The position numbers were made by a program, and so were the translations under genes. From NCBI GenBank assembly GCA_035582835.1, contig JAYKAV010002917.1:62001-126000 (forward strand): 64,000 nucleotides of DNA, written 5' to 3'. Positions 54,301 to 64,000 of the stretch are shown piece after piece; the first letter of the stretch is position 1, and each line of letters opens with the position of its first letter. This stretch comes from Phoebastria nigripes (Eukaryota > Chordata > Aves > Procellariiformes > Diomedeidae). The notes below the pieces were generated by a model, which made no database searches, was not told the origin of the DNA, and saw only the letters and a program-made list of their open reading frames with translations.

Positions 54301-57300
54301 TGGAAGTACATTGCTTATTGTAAAGCAATCTCTACAGGATCTCTGCAAACAATATGGATATAAAATAACATTTTTAAATTACTGTTTTCAATAATTTTCT
54401 AGTTTATCACCGCCTGTTATTTTTTCAGTTACAATGCACCTGTCGACCCAGACTTTACATTGAGCTTTTTGGGGAAGAATTTTTCTTTACCTTGTCTATA
54501 GTGTATTTAACATACCAAAGTCCGAAACTAGTAGTAGCACTGCAGGAATGGATAATGTATGCACATGCAGGTACACAAAGAACTCAAGTAGCTTATACAT
54601 GAAAATATATACATATGTATGTACCGCATATGTAACATGTACCTTGTAATTATACTGTCACCTTTTACAGAAAAGCAGAGAAGAAAAAAAAAAAGAAATT
54701 CTGAACATCACTTTAATTCTTGGATCAAAACAGAACTGTAAAGTGCAAATTCTTTCATTATTTTTTCCATGTGTTTGTCACAACATATATTATCTTCATT
54801 TTTATTCAGTAGCATCACTAAATTTTTGATCTTTCTTTTTAATCAAAAAGAACTAGCAGGTCATTTATAATCTTACAGTGCCATGGAATTCTAATATCAT
54901 CTAAAAAATCAAAAGTGTTCTTTATTATCTTCCACTATAAAATGGTAAACTGATGTGGCCTACCATGGACCTTTTAAGTAAAATTTATTGTATAATTCTT
55001 TAATCATAGTTAATTCAGGTAGTGCCAAACAAAAATGAAGCTTCAGTGTGTCAATCACAGCATAACAATTATTAAAGACCTGCTTTCAAGATGCAAGGAG
55101 ATGCTAATACTAGGAACCATCTTTCGTTAAGCTGTGCTTTCCTCATAGAAAGTGGAGAGCAGATTCTGCATATACAAAAGTGGAACTCCTCTCACTTAGG
55201 CATCTGGAAGTTAAGATTTCAGTGTAAATTCACCATCAAAGTTCCTCCTTGTCATGGGAGGAGAGTGGACCTCCAAGGAGAAAGTCACCACAGCCTAAAC
55301 TATCTATCATCATTGGGATGAATCCTCAAATGAAGCTATTTCTCTCTTTCATTAACTACAAGAGACCTATGTGGCCACCTTCAAGTAAATAGCTCATTTT
55401 CAGGTACCTAAATACAGGTGAGAGTAATCCAATCAGATTCTGGTTTACTGTCTGAGAGAAATGTAACAGGAATGGTTCAGACAGCAGTAGATTTAATAAA
55501 GATAACTAAACATGGGACCTATATATTATGACTTCATAGCTTATTTTAGATGCTGACTATTCCATTTGCTGTTCCATTTATTACTATCATTTGTAAGGAA
55601 ATCCATGAAGTCATTTCAATACTAAGGAAAATGTAATCCAGTTTGTAACTCCTCATCTTGAATAAATGTTGGTCATTGACAGTGACTTTTTTTCCCTGAG
55701 ATGTAATACTAAAAATAACAATATTCAGCAACAAGATCTGCTTTTACATGGTCATTTTAACGAAGAGGCAAGCTTCTTATATGTACTGCTTCCTTGGCCT
55801 TGACATCTTGCAGTTTTGTAAAGAAAGCAAAAGAACTGTCATTTTTTAATAACCTATCAATTAATAAGTCTCTAATAGCTAAGGTGCTTATCCAGTTTAA
55901 ACGTTTGACTTTCTTGAAAAACAATTTCAGTAGCAACTTATTCAAAACTAGCTAGGCAACTTCTTCATTTTTTCAAAAGTTTATTGCTGTTGCTGTAAAC
56001 AGGCTTTAAAGCTTTCTGTTCTGGCTTGAATTCTGTTTCTTTGAATTGATCACTGAAATGTTCTGTTTACCTATCTATGATTTTAAAGACTTGATGATAA
56101 TGAGAACATGCAGATCTATCTTTTTTTGCAAAGTCACTTGTTGCTCACAAAGAGAAGAGAATTTAAGCTTAAGAATGGTCAAAAGTACATTTCCAATCTC
56201 TTCTGTTTATTTGTTTTGATTGCTAGTTTTATGCCTTCTACTCTTTGCTTCTCTTCATGATGACCCAAAAAAACATTCTAATCAAGTTATAGACCTCACA
56301 CAAAGGCTTGATTGTGTCAGCACAAGCTGATTGTTGTGTGTCAGATATACACTTCATTAATTTATTATTCAGGCCTAGGGGAAGAAAGGTAATACATTCC
56401 AGCAATGTATAGACTAAACAAAAACATGCACTTATGCTGCACAAAGTCAAAATATGAGATAGCTCAAATGCTGGAAGCGGCACTTTTGATATTCACTAAC
56501 TTTAAGGGATGTCCAGCACAAAAACATACATAACAAACACGTAATTCTTTGCCTTCCTGAAAATTTTAACATTCTTCCTAAATACGCAACATATAGTTTT
56601 ACAACCAATCATGCTAATCAAATACAGGGATCCCCCTACTTTTTATAATTTCGTCTACATGTCTACAAGATGCTTGTTTTTCCTTACTAATTTCAGCAAA
56701 CATTCTGTTGGGACTAGATCACTTACATATCATATTGTTAGCAGATTAATATAGTGTTTCTGAAATATCATTGACACTAAAAGAATATTTTGTCTCTGTT
56801 GAGAAAAAGACACAGATAAAACTCTTCTCTCCCTTCACTGAAATAAATTCTTTGTAGACTTTCACAGAAAAATAAAATGGAATTCCATTCTCAACATTCC
56901 TGTATTTCTTGATGTACAGTCCCCAAGGAACTAACCAAACTGAGTAACTCAAAAATACCTAGATAATGGCTAGACATTTCACAGCCAAGACATTTTTGTG
57001 AACCCCTTGCTAGCACTATTTAACGCTTTATTAATTTTAAGTCAGCATGACCAATTGAACCAATTTTAAGTCATGAAAGTTTTTGTGTTAGGAAAGGGAT
57101 TAAAAACTTGAGATTATGTTCATGATCAAAAATTTTATTAATTGTCTCCTCCCAGTCATTGAAATAATCTATACAGAATAAAAAATCTGCAGGTGAAAAT
57201 AAATGGCACACAAAGCAATACATTAAACTTTTGCTTGAAAATGTATACAACTTAATAATTTATAAATTTGACATCAAAGAGTTTATGCTGGAAAGCCATT

Positions 57301-59669
57301 TGTGTGAAATAGCTTAGTCATTTTTTCACCATTTTATTGGGGAAATTGTGTTTTATAATCTTAATTTTCAGAGGTGGAAGAGCTTTTACTTGTTATGTAT
57401 GAATTAAATTGCTGTTAATCAGATGTCATAAAGCTGTATCTGTTAGAGAGTACAAATGTTTGTGGGTTGGAATATTCTTGTACTTCTTAGTGTAATAATT
57501 TCACATTTTTTTCTTTCATCATTGCATCTGCAAGTGGCATATAATGTGTAATTAATTATTCTTTATGTCAGAAGGATTGCTTCTAGTATCATCTAGTAGC
57601 AGATGATATAACTAATTATCCAATTTTAGTGTAGAAAATGAATCAAATTTTGTACTTTTGAGATCTTTTCATGTTTTTTTATTTTTGATGCTGTGCTTGC
57701 ATAAATATATTTCAGCATACCTAAGACCCAGAAAGCCACACAACACAACTGTCACTTGCAATGCAAAAAAAGCAACAGAACAGTAAGTTATAAACAGCCT
57801 CCTATTGACAGCATAAACCCTCTCAATAGCGCATTTGAACATACAGTCTAATCTGCAGCAAATCAGATGATAACTGTGGTTTATGATTGACTGGCTGCCG
57901 CGATGGGGTCCTCAGCTGACCAGAGCTCTCAGGTAGGTATGCTGTTGTCATGACCTCCCCAGAGTAAGACCAAAGTGCTTCTAAACTTCTAAGAAACAAA
58001 CCCCTACATTATGTCAAGATACCACCCAGAACAATTCACTACTTCAATGGAGAAACCAAAAACCACTAAGTGACACAACAGAAAAAAACAAAAGGCTTTA
58101 AGAGACAACCCTCCTGCTGCCTACTGCATCCTTGCAGTGAAGTCCTTGCCTAGAGCTTCGGTGTCTGCCATCTCAGTGCTTTCCTAGAATCCACTAAGGA
58201 ACATGAAATGGGGTCTGTGTTCCCCGCACCTCTCAGCAGGCTCTCCCCTCCTCAAGCTGCACACTCCCAGCTCCTCACCAAGACCTTCTGTGCCTCGTCT
58301 GCTACCTACCATGCTGCACAGTGGGGAACAATCTCCCAGCCAAGCATGCTCAGTTGCTGAGCCACTTGCTCTCTTTTGAAAACAGTGCAACACAATGGCA
58401 TAAAACATCCTGGGAAAACAAGAGACATCTGCCACAAAAGCATTTAATAATCTGATATTTTCAAGGGGATGGTCTTCAAGCATGCTGCTGGGGCATACGG
58501 ATCTGCCCACTTGGATTTTGGCAAGTAGGTACTTGTGCTATGGTCTTCTCTTTGTTCTGCACCCATAAATGTTTCCTTCATATGCTAGGGCCCAGAGAAC
58601 ACGTCTTGTTTAAGCACTTGCTAATAACCTTGTTACCTCTGTCTCAGCCGAGCCATAACTACCTATCGAAGAAATCTGATGGCTTTTAATTATATTTACT
58701 TGCTGGAAATAAGGAGAGGCCAATATTACAGGCATACCTACTTGATACAAACAACTTGCATTTGCAGCATAGGACACATGCTCCATGTCATTTGAGAGCT
58801 TCTGGTATCAGGGTACATGTCAGGGTACATAAGGGCTAATTAGTTTATCAGTCACCACATTCCATTTAGAAATGATAACATAATACTGCTTTTACTATTT
58901 ATTTTTCAAAATCTCAGCATGTTACCATATATACATATACATAAATAAAAGCATATATGACACAGTGGAAGATCATTCTGAAAGAAAAGATCAAAACATA
59001 TTTTGGCTCTGTGGGATTTTTATCTGTGAAATTTGCAAAAAAGTAAAGCTATCGGTGCCATGTGTTGCAGCCCTCGCTTGGAAGAAACTCTAACTTAATT
59101 TGATCCAAACGGACTTTTGACAGTGAGTTTAAACATTAAAGCTGTAAAGAATACACAGCCCATGTGAAAGCTGAGCTCAGAAGTATTTCAACCTTTCAGG
59201 CACAAATGGATCATATTAAAAGTTCACACTAAGTTTATTCAGACTATCCACATTTAATCCACCTTTTTTCTCAACTTTCTGTCACCTTCTGTAAAGTTAT
59301 TCAAAAAGCAGTAAAGGCCAAATCTTACACTCAGTATGCCTCCTGCCTAAGTAGATTACATGCTTCTGAGTTTCCTAAGGGCAGCAACGAGGAAGTATCT
59401 ACTCTCTCACCACCCAATGAAGCTGGAATTACTCCAAAGCCTTAGGGATTCAAGACAGCCTATTAACTAACTGCATTCCCATTCCCCTTCACCTATCCCT
59501 AAAAAACAATATTAATGGAGGCACAGTTAATGTCCGTATCATGTAGGAGATAGAAATTCCATACTTGATGTGTCAGAAACTTGGTCCTTCTTCCCTTCTG
59601 CATCACACGAAAGTCAGGGTAATGTCTAGCTAAAAAGTGTAATGGCAAGGCAGGGCTGCTACTTTAACT

Positions 59670-59686
59670 ATAATAATAATAATAAA
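59670..59686 (+). repeat. (TAA)n short microsatellite
   Basis: Five TAA/AAT units (TATAATAATAATAATAA) in RASSF9 intron 1. Confidence 0.85.
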
Positions 59687-62600
59687 ACCCTTCAATATAG
59701 ATAATCAGAGTAGTCCCAATACTGCAGGAAGACTTGTAAAGAACACCATAGAACTTGTGAAAACAAAGTAATTCTTTCAAAAGAAATAACTTAAATTTCT
59801 CTCTACCATCTGTTTCTGTATCCATTTAATGTTGCTCTATGGTAAAGCTTCCTCCTTTACAGAAATGTACATAGGCATTTATTAAAAATAAAAGAAAACT
59901 AGGCATCTAGATATTCATGTGACATTTTTCAAACATACACTTATACACAGTAGTTTGGATCAGTTCTAACTGAAATATTTCAGATATTTGAAACAAGAAA
60001 ACAATTTAAACAAAGGCTATTTTAACTAGCTATGTACAACACATTTCTCCTAGTATAAGTTTATGTTCATTTTGTAATTCTTTTAAATGCATAAATTTTT
60101 AACTCAGCAAGATTCCCATACTGTCAGAAAGCCTTTATGAAACATTTTAATTAGCAACAGCTGTTGAAAATTATGTCCTATATCAATTATTTGTGCACTT
60201 AAAACTATAACTAGTTCCTTAATCCCTTCTGCAGCCATCACCTCAGTTAGCTACTGTACAAAATTGCATACATTATAATTTAGCAATGATCGATGGTGAA
60301 AATTTCTGTTCATCCAATCATTTTACACTATATTAGTGCTGTATGACAAATTTCAGTTAAATAATTTTGAATTGGAATGGGATAGTACTATTCTGTCATA
60401 GAATAAATAACATGAAAGGTATGGAGGTTTTTAAAAAAAAAAAAGTTCTGTAAGATAATTATTTTATTGCAAACAAGTCATTCACACCAGAGTTCTTGCT
60501 GACTTGAAATGTCAGACCAGTAAAAAACCCATGGAAATTGTGTGCTTCATTCTAATAACTGTACTTCTTGGACACAGGTGCCTCAACAGGGACAAATATT
60601 TAAGAAAAATAAAATGGAAAAAAATCCCTGACTCTACTTAAAATAGATATAAAAGAATAAAAGCAGCCAACAAGAAGAACCAACAAGGACTGACAATAAT
60701 AATTCTGTCATCTGATAAGTAGCTGGATAGCAGAGTTTATACTACGTAGAAAATAAGCCAAGAAATTGCACTAACTCGGAATGTTGCACTAAAAAAAAGA
60801 AAAAAAAAGAAATAAAAGACATTGTAAGAGGAATTATACACCTTGCTCACTAGGTAAGAGTGATAGTTATGGTGGATTATCCTGAACACCCTCCTGCCCC
60901 GCCGCTGAATAACGACATAACCCTCTGTCATTGCTCCAGTGGCCGATAGTGCTTTGCAAAATCTCATTTGCAAAGTTCAAGTGCAGATTTTCAGCAGAGT
61001 TGACCAAAAGCCTACTGTCTTCACTTATTAGCTCTGCCCTATACCATGTTTATGCTCCCAATCACTTAACCTACAGGCAAGTGCAAAGGCTGCAGTCTCC
61101 ATTCAAATGAAGACTGCATCTGCCCCTGCCCTTTTCTCCTGTCTTACCTCTGAAATTATTCCTCTCCCCCTAAGGGTACACATTCTCTATAAATTACATC
61201 TATGCTTTAAATCTGTCTTCCCGTCAGACAAATCATCATTTATCCATTCTATATTCAAAGTCATAAGGTTGGTAAGTGGATATTAGTCAAAAAAATGTTT
61301 GGAATTGCAGTGAGTAACATCCGCAAGTGTGCTGCGTACACAAAATGCCATGACAGGTAACACGTTCATCGTATCAGTCTGTATTTGTGGTGGCCTGACA
61401 CAGTGGAGGTTTGAGAACAGAGGAGAGCTAGCTGTCCACCAAAATATTTTCCAAGATGAGCAACAATAACATTAATAATTTGCTTTACTGGGAAAACATG
61501 CTTTGATGTGTATATTGCAACTGCTACTGAGGAAGCAGCTGTGATACAGGAATGGAAAATCCAGGAAAAACTCCAGAGCCAAAACAAACACTGATATATT
61601 CAGTGGTAGTAATTCTTTACACCGTGATGGGGGGAATGGGAAGATGGACATTTTCAAATTCCTCCGCATTAGTAAGCAACATCCAAAGTTTAGGAATATC
61701 AATATAGCAAATGCTACATCTTGATTTTGCGCAGATAGCTCTCACTAGTTGACAAATGAAGATGCCACTGGTATTTTTTATCTACCACAAGAATTTTGCT
61801 ACATTGCAAAAATATAATTCTCTATATTCTTCCTGTGTCTATTTAAGTGCCTATGCATATTTAAGCACTGGTTAAACTATACAAGCTTTATGGGGGTCTT
61901 ATTAATAATGCACAGAATGTGTCTAAAATTCCATCACTTTCAATAATACAGAGGAAGCAGAATCCTTTATAGCTCATTTGAACATAGGCTTCTAAACGAC
62001 AAAGTCAGAGCTGCTATTACAGCTAACAGAAATTTGGTTTACCTAACTTCTCCCATTAGAATTTTTGTAACTGCCTTTTAGAAGCACCCTGGTTGTTTAT
62101 GAGCTTTTGAGATCAAAGAAGCAAGGGGAATTCCAAGGGTTGAAAGCGCAATTTTTGTTGTTGTTGTTCCATGAAATTCAGTTCAGCTTTTGTTGAAAGG
62201 CAAACGTATACCCTTTCCCTCCCATGGGTTTGTTGACATCTTGCCCAGTGAAGAAATAAACACAAAGCATTCTGATATTGGGTCTGGACTACCAAAACAT
62301 GAACAAAGCACACTATATGGAGACCAGTGATAATAAGGTAAGTTGAATAAAGGGACAACATAAAGACAAGAAAATAAGATTTTGTGCCACCTTTCCAATA
62401 CTCCCCGGGCTAAAGGAGGCTGGGATGGTTACCTTCTTATGAATCCTCATACACAGTGCATGGCTCAAACAGTTCAGTGTACCTCTTCTCTACTCCTGGT
62501 GGCACCGTGTGAGGCAGATGCTAGCCTCATTCACAATAAAAGGAAAGAAAGTCCAGATGGACTTGGTTTCTTTTCACCAATTCCCCAAGCTGAACTCAGG

Positions 62601-63024
62601 CTCAGCAAAGCATCTCTTCTTTTCCTTATAGTCTTTTCCTGATGGCTACCTACTGTAACTACTTCTGTAGCTGCTCTAGCAGCAGCCTGTGGTGAATTTC
62701 AGATTTTGGACACTGTACTTTGTGATTCTGAAGAGGAACATTGAAGGAATCAGTATTTTTATCTTCTGTTTTTTAAACACCCCAACACTCCCCAGACCTA
62801 TCCCCAAAATATAAAAAATTATTTACAAGATAGCTACCTTAGGAAAATGATTATCCTAAATACTATTTTTACTGCTAAATCTAGTCTTATAGGTTAGCAA
62901 CTGTATGACTTAAGATTTCATGAAGTAGTTTAGGCAATCTGATGTCTACCTGACATTTCCATCTCCTTGCTTGTGTCAGCTCTGCTAGTTTAACCAAAGG
63001 GTTTCCAGCTTGTTAAACTGGCAG

Positions 63025-63081
63025 CAAGCTAACCCTGAAAAAAGAAAAAAAAAAAGAAAAAAAAAAGGGGGGGGGGGGAGG
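63025..63081 (+). repeat. A-rich tract running into a 12-G homopolymer
   Basis: A run of A with isolated G is followed at 63067-63078 by twelve G, then AGG. Such A-to-G junctions are error-prone in sequencing; the exact length is uncertain. Confidence 0.8.
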
Positions 63082-64000
63082 AAAAACTTTTTCTATTTTT
63101 AGTAGTGCTCCCTGAGTTGAGTTCTATGGTGTCAGGTGAGAATAGTACCAGTGCAAAGGAAATGGCAGAGAGTGGTCAGGAGCATGGAAAGGGGGCTTAG
63201 GATTGCCCTTTGTGCAACAGCAAGCCTTTAGATCTATTCAGCCATCTCATCAAACGTCACCCTTTCTTAACTTTTTGACATCTAATGATCTTTCAAAATA
63301 GCTTTTTTCCCATATCATAAAACCTAGTTTGAGCATCTCTTTACAGTTTGCCAGGAGTGAGAAAGGCAGGATGGGCTTTCATTTTCTTCTGTATTTATTG
63401 CAATAAATTTTGCAGAGAGTGAACCACCCCACTTTTAAATTATACTGTATGATCTTCCCCTTTTCATTTGCTTTCATTAAATCATATTGAAGATGTCACC
63501 TCAAAAGGGGTTCTATCAAGACCTCATTTACAATCAATTCTTCTTTTTTTTTTTTTTTTAAATTTCTCCCTCGAACTTTCTGAAAGATAATTCAGTGACA
63601 AATGTGTTCCATTACTTACAATATTTGAAGAGCTGAAAGGAAAAAAAGATGAGATGATGAAGTGGACTCTTATATAAATCTTCACCCTAAAGAGCTAAAT
63701 TGAGTACTAGATACATAATTATGCTAACAAGAAGAGTGGACATGAATTTTAAAAAAAGAAACCTGAAGCATTTTAGTGTCCGTTGACAATCAGAGAGATT
63801 TGTGCAGCTTATGCTTTCAAGTAATTTTCTAAAATTGCTTATCAATGAATGCTTCAATATGTAGTTAGTCAGGCGCAGGCTGATAGGGTCTCTGAAATAT
63901 CACCACATCCTCTCTGAAGAAGCTACTGAACAAATGAAATAAATTGTTAACCTTACCAACTGTGCTCTGCCCTAGCAATGGATATGCTAAAAAGGGCACA

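Noticed and set aside
59043..59075. Minus-strand ATG GCA CCG considered as the start of RASSF9 exon 1
   Set aside because: Only the first residues (MAP) agree with the known N-terminus; the following codons do not, and no splice donor follows at the right distance.

Overview
The window is vertebrate nuclear DNA, almost certainly from a bird. It has AT-rich non-coding sequence, CR1 LINEs, two near-complete solo LTRs of an avian endogenous retrovirus, very old amniote repeat fragments and one clearly recognisable vertebrate coding exon. Nothing looks prokaryotic: there are no operons, dense ORFs or CRISPR arrays. Fifteen isolated N bases point to a draft assembly.

The one confident gene is RASSF9 (Ras association domain family member 9, also called PAMCI or P-CIP1) on the minus strand. 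Its large terminal coding exon is at 50281-51556, with a clear splice acceptor immediately upstream. The short first coding exon was not found, so about 51557-64000 is read as intron 1, continuing past the right edge. Sequence below 50281 is the 3' UTR and then intergenic DNA. In mammals the neighbour on that side is ALX1, across a long gene-poor interval, and the left three quarters of the window fit that picture.

Layout: 1-1504, nothing recognised; 1505-2680, CR1 LINE 3' part (minus strand); 2681-18978, AT-rich intergenic DNA with simple repeats, a tandem 20-mer triplet and an unexplained open frame at 16069-16617; 19230-20241, a frameshifted, stop-containing relic of a protein-coding sequence, probably a retrocopy; 23182-23775, solo LTR copy A (plus strand, 5-bp target duplication); 30051-30096 and 32933-32967, old amniote repeat scraps; 36009-36157, MIR/CORE-SINE-like element; 40533-41127, solo LTR copy B (minus strand, about 92% identical to A by manual alignment); 41705-41975, ancient CR1/L3-like fragment; 50281-51556, RASSF9 exon; 51557-64000, RASSF9 intron.

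I found no convincing new biological system. The best leads are the unidentified retrocopy-like pseudogene, the 183-codon open frame at 16069-16617 with splice-like borders, and the sister LTRs, one of which keeps a perfect CRE palindrome that the other has lost.
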